Shown piece after piece: positions 45,415-55,124 of a stretch of DNA of 64,000 nt. Every line of letters starts with the position of its first letter. Within the stretch, counting starts at the first letter, position 1. The notes beneath the pieces were generated by a model, which was not told the origin of the DNA, ran no database searches, and saw only the letters and a program-made list of their open reading frames with translations. Both the position numbers and the translations under genes were made by a program. Source of the stretch: Agarilytica sp033852175 (GTDB lineage: Bacteria > Pseudomonadota > Gammaproteobacteria > Pseudomonadales > Cellvibrionaceae); contig JAWSUY010000058.1 in NCBI GenBank assembly GCA_033852175.1, positions 62,001 through 126,000 of the forward strand, read 5' to 3'.

Positions 45415-46980
45415 TTAAAAAAGCTCGACATCCACATCAGCCGATAAGATCGGTGGAGGAGGGATGTTCGGAAACGTAAAGGAGAAGCACGTCCCCTTAT
45501 CTTTATGCGAGACGACCGTTAACTTACCACCAAGCACGGGTCCATAAAAACGAATATACAATAAACCAAAACCCGCTAAGACTTCGTTCCCGCTATTAAT
45601 CTCTTCGTTCATTTTAAAAGCCGCTAGCTCTGCGTCTGTTAGACCGGGCCCGGCATCACGAACAGATATTTCGACAAGTTCTCCTGAAGATCCGTTAAGT
45701 ATAGCAGCGCTGAGCGTTATGTTGCCGTCACGGGTAAACTTGATGGCATTGTCGATAAGCTGACAAATGATTTGAGTAATAATAATTTCGTTCGAAATAA
45801 GCGTGCAATCTTTCTGAGAATTTGTCGTAATTGTATTGTTACTTTTATCCTTGGCGGGCGCGCTATATACAGTCGCCATTTTCTGAAGTAAGTCACTTAC
45901 ATTAAAGGATTTATTGTCGGCGACAATGCTTGTGGAGGATTGGCGATTGATCTGCAAAACGAACTTAATGAGTCGGCTAAGGCGAGTAATATTGTCATTG
46001 GCAATTTTAAGCGCTTTTATATGGGGCTCTCCTAAGGTGGCCCCCACTTTTAATTCGCTTAGCTTTCCCGTTACACCCATCGCAATTTTAACGCTAGTGA
46101 GAATTTCCTTGCTGATGAATTCAAGTGAATTTTGTCGCTGAACCTCTACGTTCATCATGTGTTTTTCTGAGTTCACGACGAGAATGTAGCGGTTTGCGAG
46201 TTCAGAAAGGCTTGAAATTGTATCGGATATTGCACCAATATTATTTTCGTTCTGCTTAAACTCAGTTAAAAACAAAGCGATATGTTCTTGGTTTATTTGC
46301 AAGCAATTTTCAGTTTTGACAACGCGGCCTTGGTTACGCTGTAGCTTTAGTTTTTCAAGAATAGGGTCTGTGATGTCCTTATTAGAAAAACGGAGCACTT
46401 CATTATGAGTTTGAATTTCTACAAGGCTATGCTTAAAATGATGCGCGCTAAATTGCAGCATTGTATCGGCAATTTCATTGTAACCCTTGTGCGCAACCAC
46501 ATTGCGTGCGAATTCCAACACCTTGCCAATGTCACTGCTGCTTTCCATTACCGTATGGACCATGTCGGCAGCTTGTTGGGCTTCCCCCTCCAATTGGAGG
46601 CGTCGTTTCTCGATGTCGTGGTAGTGGTGTATGCGAATAAAAAGTTCGACTCTACCGACCGGCTCAATCATTATTTCACTTCCGCCAGCAGTGATAAAGG
46701 CTTCTCGGCCCTTACTGTCGGTTGAAGATGTTAAAAGAATTATGGTTGGCCCTTTGGGGAATACAGGTTTAACCAGCCCGCAGATCTCCAATGCCATTTT
46801 CATCGAACTCATGCTGAGCACGATGACGGGTGGTGTTTCGCTTGTAGTTGCAAGATCTTGCAACTCAGATATAAGCAGTCCCTTATTCTCGTAATCTGCA
46901 ACATTGACTTTCTGTGCCTTTAGCATGGCAAGTCGCTCTAGCTTTTTGTCGTCTGATAGGCCTAGCCAGAAAGTTTGCAT
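45415..46980 (-). CDS. Degenerate histidine kinase with pseudo-receiver
   Basis: A 521-residue protein. Residues 1-130 look like a receiver without the phosphoacceptor Asp (PPVIVLSMSSM in place of D-x-x-M). A middle helical region leads to an H-box-like FISKEILTSVK where the conserved His is Lys. The C-terminal HATPase has N-box QLIDNAIKFT, G1 VRDAGPGL and a modified G2 AGFGLLYIR. Without His it probably cannot autophosphorylate in the usual way, but may bind ATP or act as a scaffold or phosphatase. Converges with the intact CheY-like gene. Confidence 0.8.
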   Translation of the reverse strand: MQTFWLGLSDDKKLERLAMLKAQKVNVADYENKGLLISELQDLATTSETPPVIVLSMSSMKMALEICGLVKPVFPKGPTIILLTSSTDSKGREAFITAGGSEIMIEPVGRVELFIRIHHYHDIEKRRLQLEGEAQQAADMVHTVMESSSDIGKVLEFARNVVAHKGYNEIADTMLQFSAHHFKHSLVEIQTHNEVLRFSNKDITDPILEKLKLQRNQGRVVKTENCLQINQEHIALFLTEFKQNENNIGAISDTISSLSELANRYILVVNSEKHMMNVEVQRQNSLEFISKEILTSVKIAMGVTGKLSELKVGATLGEPHIKALKIANDNITRLSRLIKFVLQINRQSSTSIVADNKSFNVSDLLQKMATVYSAPAKDKSNNTITTNSQKDCTLISNEIIITQIICQLIDNAIKFTRDGNITLSAAILNGSSGELVEISVRDAGPGLTDAELAAFKMNEEINSGNEVLAGFGLLYIRFYGPVLGGKLTVVSHKDKGTCFSFTFPNIPPPPILSADVDVELF

Positions 46981-47442
46981 CAGAGAAAATCTAACGATTG
47001 AGGGTGTCTATTGAGTGTAGCTGACGGAGGTTATTTGAAGGCAATTAACGTTCAAGTTAGTGGGGTTTGAGGCCCGAACAGAAGCAATCTGTTTTTTACA
47101 GTATCGATCGCCGTGTAAGTCTGTGCAAAGGACCGATTGAGCCTCAAATTTCTAGGTTTTCTTCATATTTGTAAGACTGATACTTGAGTGTTGTGTCGCT
47201 TTTAAGCAGTACGTGCGATCCTTTTTCTGGGCCACGCGGATAATTGGATGCATAGTCTCCAGCGGATGGTTATCGATATTTCAGCGCGAAGAGCGTAGCG
47301 CTTAACAATTGTTAATGCAGGTTTACAACCATTTTCGTAGTATTGGGTATCGCACAATACAACCTAATGGCGTTTAATGAGTTTAGTTATGCAGTGTATT
47401 TCTATAGCCTTATCATTTATAAAACTAAATCGTCTAGGCAGC
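46981..47442 (+). other. Intergenic stretch, no gene seen
   Basis: About 460 bases between the degenerate kinase gene (- strand) and a lipoprotein gene (+ strand), so it should hold both promoters. I see no clear boxes, no RNA gene and no hairpin repeat. The first in-frame ATG of the lipoprotein frame is at 47377, but 47443 is more likely. Confidence 0.4.
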
Positions 47443-47862
47443 ATGCGCGATAGCAATACTTCCTTCCTGCATAATCACCAGCCTAATCCTGAACGCCTTG
47501 CTCTCTCAATTCTATTCGTGGCTTTGTTTGTCCTCACAGGCTGCCAGAGAGAACCCATTGTCGATAACCAGCCCCCAACAGAACCGACTGGTTTGGCTGT
47601 AACTGTATTATCGATGACTCAGATTCGTGTCAGCTGGCAGGAGTCAACAGATGATGTGGCGGTGACCAGTTACCGTGTACTGCGTAACGGTGAGTATATT
47701 GGCGTTACAAACACCACCATATTTTTAGACGATACGGCAGACGCCAAAATGCCGCGTCGTTACGAGGTTATTGCCGTTGATGCTGCAAACAACTTAAGCT
47801 CGGTTAGCAATCCTGTGCTGGGGAGGGGCTTCGAAGCAGCGCAAATTCCGCGACCCAATTAG
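47443..47862 (+). CDS. Lipoprotein with one fibronectin type III domain
   Basis: Signal peptide ending LFVALFVLTGC, a good lipobox. The mature part is a single FN3 domain: PPTEPTGLAVTVLSMTQIRVSWQESTD, then YRVLRNGEYIG and YEVIAVDAANNLS. FN3 on a small lipoprotein is usual in polysaccharide-degrading marine bacteria. The start at 47443 has AGG upstream and gives a normal-length signal peptide; 47377 would add 22 residues. Confidence 0.75.
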   Translation: MRDSNTSFLHNHQPNPERLALSILFVALFVLTGCQREPIVDNQPPTEPTGLAVTVLSMTQIRVSWQESTDDVAVTSYRVLRNGEYIGVTNTTIFLDDTADAKMPRRYEVIAVDAANNLSSVSNPVLGRGFEAAQIPRPN

Positions 47863-47918
47863 TTCTGTGCTTATCAGATGTTAAGGCGCGGATATAAGAT
47901 TACGTAAGAATTGGCTAT

Positions 47919-47946
47919 CCTTTACTAAAAGATAATAAAGTAAAGG
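47919..47946 (+). promoter_or_regulatory. Palindrome over the EthD-like gene's ribosome-binding site
   Basis: CCTTTACT and AGTAAAGG are perfect inverted repeats separated by 12 bases. The right arm contains the AAAGG just upstream of the ATG at 47954. It could be an operator or an RNA hairpin hiding the ribosome-binding site. Confidence 0.5.
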
Positions 47947-47953
47947 CACCAGC

Positions 47954-48265
47954 ATGTTGAAAGCGAGCTTGATGTACCCACTAGAGCTAGGTCAGCGCTT
48001 CGACCTAGACTACTATTGTGATAAGCATATGCCACTAGTGCAGGAGCTATTAGGAAGTTGCTGCAAGAAAATTGAAGTGGATCAGGGGTTGGTCGGCATG
48101 GATGTCACAACACCATCGCCATACGTAGCCGTAGGGCATATTTACTTTGATTCAGTGGAGGAGTTTAAGCGCGCTTACGCGATGAATTCAGAAGCGATCA
48201 AAAAAGATCGCAGTAATTACACCGATATTGAACCGATTATAATGTTCAGCCGGGTAAGGCTATGA
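47954..48265 (+). CDS. EthD-like protein
   Basis: The 103-residue protein has the EthD layout: MLKASLMYP, FDLDYYCDKHMPLVQEL, then VAVGHIYFDSVEEFKRAY and FSRVRL at the end. EthD proteins are small ferredoxin-fold dimers associated with oxidation pathways; substrate cannot be predicted. It converges with the Crp/Fnr gene, whose stop is 15 bases away. Confidence 0.85.
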   Translation: MLKASLMYPLELGQRFDLDYYCDKHMPLVQELLGSCCKKIEVDQGLVGMDVTTPSPYVAVGHIYFDSVEEFKRAYAMNSEAIKKDRSNYTDIEPIIMFSRVRL

Positions 48266-48280
48266 CCTTTATCTTCACTT

Positions 48281-48889
48281 TCAGAGTGATGCTAACTTCT
48301 TACGTATACGTGATAACGACACCTCAGTTACCCCAAGGTAAGAGGCGATGTGGTAATTAGGAATCTTCGCCTCGTTTTCGCCATATTCTTTAAGGAAGTT
48401 TTCGTACCGCCCTGTGGCGTCATATAAAAGAAATTCAGCTACTCTTGCCTCGTTACGCAAGGCGAGGGCGGTTAGATAATTAATATACAGTCGCCGCCAG
48501 GACACATAAGTTGTTACCAGTAGGTAATAGTCATTAAAATCAATAGAAGAGCAAACCATATTGCCAAGTGCTTGAACACCAAACTCTGTGGCCTCTTGCA
48601 TCGCAGAGGATTGGAGGCTGTTAATAACACCGAGACCATCGTCTAGCACAAAAGATTTATTGATCTCCTCACCGTTTGCTTTGGTGTAAAAACTACGGCC
48701 AAACCCTTCTAGAACAAAATGCACAGCCGTCGGAGTTTTACCTGCTGTGTAGATCATTTCACCTTTTTTATAGTATGTGATCTTCATGCATTTTAACGTC
48801 GCATTCCAGGCATCATCATCAATTGTGTAGAATTGGTTAAATAGCTTTTGTGCAATTAATTTATAGTCTTCGTCGTTTTTGCTATTCAT
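48281..48889 (-). CDS. Crp/Fnr-family regulator
   Basis: A 202-residue protein with a cyclic-nucleotide-binding fold (YKKGEMIYTAGKTPTAVHFVLEGFGRSFY) and a C-terminal winged HTH (HIASYLGVTEVSLSRIRKKL). No FNR-type Cys cluster. The RIRKKL end and the ligand-pocket pattern resemble the small Crp-like regulators that control adjacent genes. The convergent EthD gene carries a palindrome at its start. Confidence 0.85.
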   Translation of the reverse strand: MNSKNDEDYKLIAQKLFNQFYTIDDDAWNATLKCMKITYYKKGEMIYTAGKTPTAVHFVLEGFGRSFYTKANGEEINKSFVLDDGLGVINSLQSSAMQEATEFGVQALGNMVCSSIDFNDYYLLVTTYVSWRRLYINYLTALALRNEARVAEFLLYDATGRYENFLKEYGENEAKIPNYHIASYLGVTEVSLSRIRKKLASL

Positions 48890-49288
48890 ACGAGAATAAA
48901 ATAAGGCCGTTAATGTTTTTGAGTTAGTGATTTTCTCATTGATAAATTATGCTACTGATTAAGATCATACACTAACTACTTAACGATTGATAAGAACAAT
49001 TCTCATCACTTAGTCTCGTGTTTAGTCGATAAAAATTACATGTCACGAAAGAATCACGCTGACACTCAAGAAAAACTTTAAACCTGTATTTGTAGCTAAT
49101 AAAAGAAGCTTTGCATTTCCAAAATCCCGACAATTCGACTTTTTTACAATTTGCTGCGAAGAGAATCCACACCCTGTTTTAAATTTATTTTGTTTAGGGG
49201 GCACCAATTTAAATTAAAACCTGAAATAGAAACGAAAAAAGGCGCGATAAAATCGCGCCTTTCGAAGAGTGTAGTAACGGTTAACTGC
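48890..49288. other. Intergenic stretch, terminator only
   Basis: A 399-base A/T-rich stretch containing the terminator at 49237-49262 and the promoter region of the Crp/Fnr gene. No other feature found. Confidence 0.5.
49237..49262 (-). terminator. Rho-independent terminator of the subtilisin gene
   Basis: AAAGGCGCGAT, short loop, ATCGCGCCTTT. Read on the - strand the stem is followed by TTTTTTCG, a good T-run, and it lies about 27 bases after the gene's stop. Confidence 0.9.
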
Positions 49289-51124
49289 TTAGGGACAGTT
49301 TCCTACTTCCCAATTTATATTATCCGAAGTTCGTAATATTGAATAACCATAGGTTGAGCCAGCCATGAACTGATTGCTTCCATTCGCATAATAGTTAGGG
49401 TAGTAATAACTGCCGTAACTGAACGCACGACCGGCGACTTTATGGTAATAATTCATCGCTTGAATTGCCGTACAATTTGGCGCGGGAGTAGGCGTCGGGG
49501 TAATTACTGGTGCCGGAGTCGGAGTCGGAGTTATTACCGGAGTTGGTGTCGGCGTTACAGTGATTACCGGAGTTGGTGTTGGCGTAATCGTCACAACCGG
49601 CGTTGGGGTGGGGGTAATAGTGGGGGTAGGTGTGGGAGTTACCGTTGGGGTTGGTGTAGGCGTTACTTGATTGCTGATAGAAGCAACAGCAGCACCCGCA
49701 TCGATAATTCCGCTGCCACACTGACTACAGCTACCAGGGAAGCTTCGTGCAGTGTTTTGCAAAATATTTTCAACTTCTGAAGGCGATATCGTCGGGTCGA
49801 TTGAATATAGAAGTGCAGCCACACCTACAACGTGCGGTGTTGCCATACTGGTTCCTTGATAGCCTCGATAGCTATCACGACCAGGGCCCTGGGTTCCAGT
49901 GTTAAGTGTCGATAACACAGCGTCAACTGACGAACCTACGCCACCGGGTGCAGCCACATCAACGACGTTGCCGTAGTTTGAATAGCTTGCCCTGTCGCCT
50001 GCCCGAGTAGTCGCGGCCACAGCAATAACACCATTACAGCTCGCTGGGTTAAAGTTTCCCGCGTTACTACTAGAGTTCCCGGCGGCAACAATAACCGTAG
50101 CGCCCAAGTTTCGTGCGGTATTAATAGCGTTTTGAGTGGTCGTGTCGCAAGCGCTTTCTCCACCGAGGCTAATATTCAACACTTGTGCAGGGTGAGGATT
50201 CGTGGGAACGCCACTTACATGTCCGCCCGCGGCCCAAATGATGCCGTCAGCGATATCAGAGGTATAGCCGCCGCAACGACCCAGTACGCGTACCGGGACT
50301 ATTTGCGCGTTGTAGGCAATACCTGCTACGCCAATACTGTTATTGGTAACAGCTGCTATCGTTCCTGCGACATGTGTACCGTGCCAGCTACTGTTGGTTG
50401 CGGGGGATAAGAATCGACACTCGCCAAATCGAGCAGCGTCACCCGTATCAGAAGGGTCCGAATCACGCCCGTTGCCATCATTACCGACACTGCTATCGCT
50501 GATCATGTCGTAGCCGGGCAGAATGTTATCAACCAAGTCAATGTGGGGGCGATAACCGGTATCAATGACTGCAATGATCGTGTTTTCGCCAGCCGTCATA
50601 TCCCAGGCTGCGGGAAGGTTGATGCCGCCCGTAGGTTCAAAATAGTGCCATTGCTCGTTATAGCGGGTGTCATTAGGCGTGAACATGGGCTGCATTAACC
50701 GGTCAACCTCAACGTATTCGATGTCAGAGTTTTGCATCATATCGCTAATAATCTGATTCAATTGAGATACTGAAGCGCCTTGCTGAAGCTTCATTAGATG
50801 CGCGCCAGTAGAAAGTCGACGCAAGTAATTGAGGTTGGCTCCAGCCAATATCGATAATGTATCGATACTTGACGACGACAGGGCGCTCATTTGATTTTGT
50901 GCTTGGATCTTGCCCGCCATTGCTTTGTATTTTACGATCAGGCGCTGTGGAGCCTCACCAAAGGAAAAGTAGGATTCAAACCCATTAGTAGAGTCATTCA
51001 CCACTGCATGAGCGCCGCTTGCCGCAACAGCAAGGCAGGTTAACCCCGTCGCTAATAGCGTTTTTAGTCGTTTGAAGGGTATTTGAATCGGATGGGGTGG
51101 GTTCGTTGCGTGAGTCGTTTTCAT
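49289..51124 (-). CDS. Secreted S8 subtilisin-like protease with Pro-Thr linker and C-terminal module
   Basis: A 611-residue protein. Signal peptide (LKTLLATGLTCLAVAASGAHA); inhibitor-like propeptide (~60-145, RLIVKYK ... IEYVEVDRLM); S8 catalytic domain with Asp in AVIDTGYRPH (~185), His in HGTHVAGT (~246) and Ser in GTSMATPHVVG (~423). A PTPTPTVTPT-type linker (~490-550) leads to a 60-residue C-terminal module (CTAIQAMNYYHKVAGRAF ... NCP) also found in the esterase gene at 58685-59812. The catalytic core is complete, so it should be active outside the cell. Confidence 0.93.
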   Translation of the reverse strand: MKTTHATNPPHPIQIPFKRLKTLLATGLTCLAVAASGAHAVVNDSTNGFESYFSFGEAPQRLIVKYKAMAGKIQAQNQMSALSSSSIDTLSILAGANLNYLRRLSTGAHLMKLQQGASVSQLNQIISDMMQNSDIEYVEVDRLMQPMFTPNDTRYNEQWHYFEPTGGINLPAAWDMTAGENTIIAVIDTGYRPHIDLVDNILPGYDMISDSSVGNDGNGRDSDPSDTGDAARFGECRFLSPATNSSWHGTHVAGTIAAVTNNSIGVAGIAYNAQIVPVRVLGRCGGYTSDIADGIIWAAGGHVSGVPTNPHPAQVLNISLGGESACDTTTQNAINTARNLGATVIVAAGNSSSNAGNFNPASCNGVIAVAATTRAGDRASYSNYGNVVDVAAPGGVGSSVDAVLSTLNTGTQGPGRDSYRGYQGTSMATPHVVGVAALLYSIDPTISPSEVENILQNTARSFPGSCSQCGSGIIDAGAAVASISNQVTPTPTPTVTPTPTPTITPTPTPVVTITPTPTPVITVTPTPTPVITPTPTPAPVITPTPTPAPNCTAIQAMNYYHKVAGRAFSYGSYYYPNYYANGSNQFMAGSTYGYSILRTSDNINWEVGNCP

Positions 51125-51966
51125 TTATTGTTTCCTTAATGGATGAGCTCGCCTAATATCTGTGGCCGTGTCAAAACAACCCCATCACTGATGCTAGGGC
51201 TAAGAAAGTAGTTAATCCGGTGCTTAATTGAGACGCTACGCTCCTGCTTTGCAGGCCAATCATCCTTGAAGGCAAAGCCCCCGAAGGAAACCTCACTTGA
51301 CTTGCACTCGATTCAATCGTTTTTACGACATAATGCTCAGAGCATATGCCTGTAACACGGTTTAACGTTGCTACTTAATTTGTGTGGACATGGTCATCGA
51401 CGAGATCGAATTGTTGAATTACTGTTTCAGTTGCCGAACTTCTGCAGTTTTATTGTTATTTTTATTTTTGTTTTATCGTTTTTATCGACTTTAAGGTATA
51501 TCTCGTTTTTAAGGTTACACTTAACGAGTAAGTGCTTAACGCAAACACGGGTGGATCGTAAGTTGGCGTGCCGTTCAGGTATTGGCTATTTGCGCCAAAC
51601 CCTGTGCAAACGTTGCGTAACTATACTAACGTATGACAAATAAGCGTCGATTGTTGGCGTGTAAATTTGAGGTGACCACGTTAAAAAATTTTAATCTGGA
51701 ACTGTGCCACAACTATCGTGAATCGAGCCTTGTTTATACTGGCCATATGGTTAGACTGCTCGCCTCTTTTATCGGGTTGGTCAGGTAAAAATACTCATCA
51801 ATTGTTTTATAAGATGATTGAAATTTTAACCTTGGCCAGCGCTAGCGTTCTAGTTTTATTCTAGAGTTTTGTTCAATGCCACGACATTTACTTTACACGT
51901 AACGTAACTTAGAATTTTAATGGGTTCAAAAAAATACTGCATAGCGGTGGAGAAGGGGCGTTTAAT
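51125..51966. other. Promoter region between subtilisin and AraC genes
   Basis: 842 bases between divergent genes. On the - strand side the subtilisin leader (51125-51300) has several hairpins, e.g. TCCTT...AAGGA and CCTGCAAAGCAGG. A short frame at 51368-51643 has a hydrophobic stretch but no ribosome-binding site and no family; I do not call it. No other feature found. Confidence 0.4.
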
Positions 51967-52971
51967 ATGACAAAAATTACGTATTCGTCTTTGTCATCAT
52001 ATGCCGCCGTAATTTTGTTGGTCCTCGCTAAGCACGGTTACGATATCGAAAAGTTTAAAGAATTTTCCGGTACGGATCTTGAGCAGCTGATAAAAGAAAA
52101 TGAGCGCCTCGAATCCAATATGATTGCGAAAATGTGGGATAAGGCGGCTGAATTTTCAAAAGACCCCGAAATAGGGCTAAAAGCCATAGAGTTTTTTCAG
52201 CCCGCAGCCTGGAAAACACTCGGATTTTCGTTGTTATGCAGTAAAGATATACGTGACGCCTTACAGCGAACCGTAAAATACTGCTCAGTACTAACAGACT
52301 CCCTTTCTTTTGGAATTATTGAAACAGAAAATAATATTACATTTACACTAACACCGGCTCTAGGTTTTAATTATTCAGATGTACAACTGGATTACGGATT
52401 AGGCTGCATGGTGCAAATCCTAAGATCAATCGTTCCCTGGGAATTAGAATTAACGCAAATGGATATGATGCGGCCCAAGCCGAAAAATCCAGAAGCTTAC
52501 ATTAAATACTACGGAACGAAAATTAATTATAACTGCGATTCGAATCGCTATCACATTAATAGTTCTCAAGCGGATATCGCGCTCCCGTTGCACGATCAAG
52601 ATGCATTAAACATGCTGGAACGAGTACTCGAAAGCTATATGGTCAAGCGAGGGCAATCCACTTTTGCCCGCTCAGTATCTGAAGTTATCATTAAACAACT
52701 ACCGGGAAAAGCGCCTACAGAGCGTCAAGTTGCTGAGCTGATGAACCTAAGTAAACGCAACATGCAACGAAAACTAAAGGACGTTAGTCTCACGTTTAAC
52801 ACCTTGTTAACCGATATTAGAACGCAGCTTGCCGAAGAATATTTAAGAGACCTTTCGCTTTCGTTAACCGAGGTGGGCTACTTACTGGGGTTTTCAGACC
52901 AGAGTACATTTACACGGGCTTTTGGTGGCTGGTTCGGAAAAACACCCAAACGTTATCGTGATGAAGGCTAA
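51967..52971 (+). CDS. AraC-family regulator with Arabinose_bd-type N-terminus
   Basis: A 334-residue protein. The N-terminal ligand-binding region is the type found in OruR/ArgR-like AraC proteins (ERLESNMIAKMWDKAAEFSKDPEIGLKAIEFF, PAAWKTLGFSLLCSKDIRDAL). The C-terminal double HTH has LSLTEVGYLLGFSDQSTFTRAFGGWFGKTPKRYR. The regulated gene is probably the hydrolase 75 bases downstream on the same strand. Ligand unknown. Confidence 0.9.
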   Translation: MTKITYSSLSSYAAVILLVLAKHGYDIEKFKEFSGTDLEQLIKENERLESNMIAKMWDKAAEFSKDPEIGLKAIEFFQPAAWKTLGFSLLCSKDIRDALQRTVKYCSVLTDSLSFGIIETENNITFTLTPALGFNYSDVQLDYGLGCMVQILRSIVPWELELTQMDMMRPKPKNPEAYIKYYGTKINYNCDSNRYHINSSQADIALPLHDQDALNMLERVLESYMVKRGQSTFARSVSEVIIKQLPGKAPTERQVAELMNLSKRNMQRKLKDVSLTFNTLLTDIRTQLAEEYLRDLSLSLTEVGYLLGFSDQSTFTRAFGGWFGKTPKRYRDEG

Positions 52972-53046
52972 TTTACTTCTGCATATTCTTGAGGTGGCGG
53001 CATGGGTTTTTATCAGAACTAAATGCGCCGACATAGGGAAGTCTCT

Positions 53047-53898
53047 ATGAAAAAAACATCACGACTCTACACATCTGAAGATGGCTTAACGCTAAACTTT
53101 ATAGATGTGGGCGACACCTTTTCGAATAAAATCCCCGTCTTATGCTTGCATGCTTTGAGTCGCAATGCTGAAGACTTCCTCTCGTTAGCTGAACGACACC
53201 ATAAAACAAGACGTTTTCTTTGTCCTGATTTCAGAGGTCGAGGTTTGTCACAATACGATTCTAACCATCAAAATTATCACCCAGATACTTATGTGAAAGA
53301 TGCCTTTCGACTGCTTGAAATTGAAGATATAAAAAAAGTAATTCTCATCGGCTCATCCCTTGGCGGATTAGTTGCAATGGTCATGGCTGCACAGCAAGCG
53401 CATAAGATTGCCGGTATCGTGCTCAATGATATTGGGCCCGAGCCATTCAAGGCTGGTTATGAGCGAGTGAGCCAGTATATCGGTCGCTTGCCTCTCGTTA
53501 AAAACTGGGATGAGGCCATGGTGCAAGTGAAAGGGGTTTACGGAAAAGTACTACAGGACCTTAGTGATGAAGAGTGGGAGGCATTTTGCAGCCGAACCTA
53601 TCGCATCGATAGCGAGGGCGTTCCTTTTCTTGCTATGGACACTGCAGTTGGCGATGCTTTTCGAGAACTTGGCGATTATCCTAATGGTCTCTGGGACGAG
53701 TTTAAACGACTAAAAGAAATTCCTATACTCGTTTTACGTGGCGCACATTCAGATTTTTTACCTATTAACGTGCTTGCAAAGATGGCTCTATTAAAACCCG
53801 ACTTATGCCAGATAGAAATCCCCAAGCGTGGACACATACCTTTATTAACAGAGCCTTTATCAATTGAAGCCGTTGATGCTTTTTTGGCCCGTTTTTAA
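53047..53898 (+). CDS. Alpha/beta hydrolase
   Basis: A 283-residue cytoplasmic hydrolase. Oxyanion region LCLHALSRNAEDF, nucleophile elbow GSSLGGL, acid residue likely in LRGAHSDFL, and catalytic His in KRGHIPLLTEP. Matches small-molecule alpha/beta hydrolases. The ATG at 53047 has AGGGAAG upstream; the earlier ATG at 53023 is less likely. Probably under control of the AraC regulator immediately upstream. Confidence 0.88.
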   Translation: MKKTSRLYTSEDGLTLNFIDVGDTFSNKIPVLCLHALSRNAEDFLSLAERHHKTRRFLCPDFRGRGLSQYDSNHQNYHPDTYVKDAFRLLEIEDIKKVILIGSSLGGLVAMVMAAQQAHKIAGIVLNDIGPEPFKAGYERVSQYIGRLPLVKNWDEAMVQVKGVYGKVLQDLSDEEWEAFCSRTYRIDSEGVPFLAMDTAVGDAFRELGDYPNGLWDEFKRLKEIPILVLRGAHSDFLPINVLAKMALLKPDLCQIEIPKRGHIPLLTEPLSIEAVDAFLARF

Positions 53899-53957
53899 GT
53901 TCTGTTTTTAGAGTCTGATATTTTGTTTTTTTAATATCGTTTAAAACGAGAATTGCT

Positions 53958-54128
53958 GTTGAAAACTCCAATATTTAGATCGGCAAGTAAGCACGATGTA
54001 GTGTCGACTCTATTAGAAAAAATGAGTGTGGTACATATGGGATTAGCGCTGCCCCTTATAAATCAGCACGCGCTAACCCTACTCATTCCTATGGCTGGAA
54101 AATATGTTTCAGAAGAAAACCCAGCTTA
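53958..54128 (+). other. Short open frame, possible GNAT fragment
   Basis: A 56-residue TTG-initiated frame (PIFRSASKHDVVSTLLEKM ...) starting like an acetyltransferase N-terminus but ending early. It may be a remnant; support is weak and no ribosome-binding site is clear. Confidence 0.2.
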
Positions 54129-55124
54129 AAAGTTATCATTCAAAAAACTTTGTACACTGGTTCGGTTTTTCGTTATGGATGTCATGCAACCATCGCAACT
54201 TATATACTCAAGACCAGATATAAGCGCATGATTCAGATAGTAGTGAATTTTTCTTGATACGTTAACTCCCGGGCCAAAATCAACCCCGATAGCGCGAGCA
54301 CTGCTTGTTGAAACCAACGAGTCCGTCGTGTAAAAGTTATGGGAAGCGCCAGCTGAGAGCATCCAGTTGACCCCAGAATAGTCTCGAGTTGGATGATGCA
54401 GAGCTTGCATGTAACTTGAACCAGACCACAATTGCTCGGCAACGATATTGTATTCTGAACCTTGGGCGACATCTTCATAACAGGGGCCGTTTTGCGCACT
54501 GTTACACAGCGCTCGACGCTCAACCCCAAGATGCGGGCTACCCAGTGTAACAACCGTATTGAATTCGCCGCCATACCATGGCCCGATAAGATCTTTATAA
54601 TCGAGAACAGTTTGCGTTGCGATTATCCCGCCCATGCTATGGCCAACAATGTCTATTTTTTTGGGGGCGTTCGGAAAATCTGATTTTGACATTTCGTAGG
54701 TTATCTTATTAAAGAGCCAAGTCGAAAAAGTGTCTATCCCCCAGGGATTTACCGTTGTGTTGTGAGCATCGTTTACATCGAGGTTATAAGCTTTAAATAT
54801 ATCGAGATAGCATACCGTCATATCTTTCTGATTTTGACTATTCGCATATTTAGTAAGATCATATTCTGATTTTAACAACTCCCCAATACCTTCGGACGGT
54901 TCCCCCCAATCGTCAGACGCAAACCACACGGCATCATTAAAGTTGTTCTGGGTAGAGTCTCCATGAATGTGAATGTTGCGCCCAAAACCTTGGTCTTCAT
55001 AGCCATGAACAAAGAAGATGTAATGCTCGTATCCATCAGCCTGGATTTGAGCGTGTGAAAATACTGAAGCGATCGTCAGCGAAGAAGCCACAACGGTAGA
55101 TAGAACTGTTCTAAATAAATTCAT
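54126..55124 (-). CDS. Secreted lipase-like alpha/beta hydrolase
   Basis: The 332-residue protein has a signal peptide (NLFRTVLSTVVASSLTIASVFSHAQ), the HG-type oxyanion strand (YIFFVHGYEDQG) and the nucleophile elbow GHSMGGIIA. Paired Cys in the C-terminal half suggest disulfides. Resembles extracellular triacylglycerol lipase/PGAP1-type hydrolases. Substrate not known. Confidence 0.75.
   Translation of the reverse strand: MNLFRTVLSTVVASSLTIASVFSHAQIQADGYEHYIFFVHGYEDQGFGRNIHIHGDSTQNNFNDAVWFASDDWGEPSEGIGELLKSEYDLTKYANSQNQKDMTVCYLDIFKAYNLDVNDAHNTTVNPWGIDTFSTWLFNKITYEMSKSDFPNAPKKIDIVGHSMGGIIATQTVLDYKDLIGPWYGGEFNTVVTLGSPHLGVERRALCNSAQNGPCYEDVAQGSEYNIVAEQLWSGSSYMQALHHPTRDYSGVNWMLSAGASHNFYTTDSLVSTSSARAIGVDFGPGVNVSRKIHYYLNHALISGLEYISCDGCMTSITKNRTSVQSFLNDNF

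Noticed and set aside
51125..51300. Possible c-di-GMP-type riboswitch before the subtilisin gene
   Set aside because: A GCAAAG phrase and hairpins occur, but the conserved framework of that riboswitch is not present.
51368..51643. 91-residue frame with a hydrophobic segment
   Set aside because: No ribosome-binding site, no family pattern, and it lies in a promoter region.
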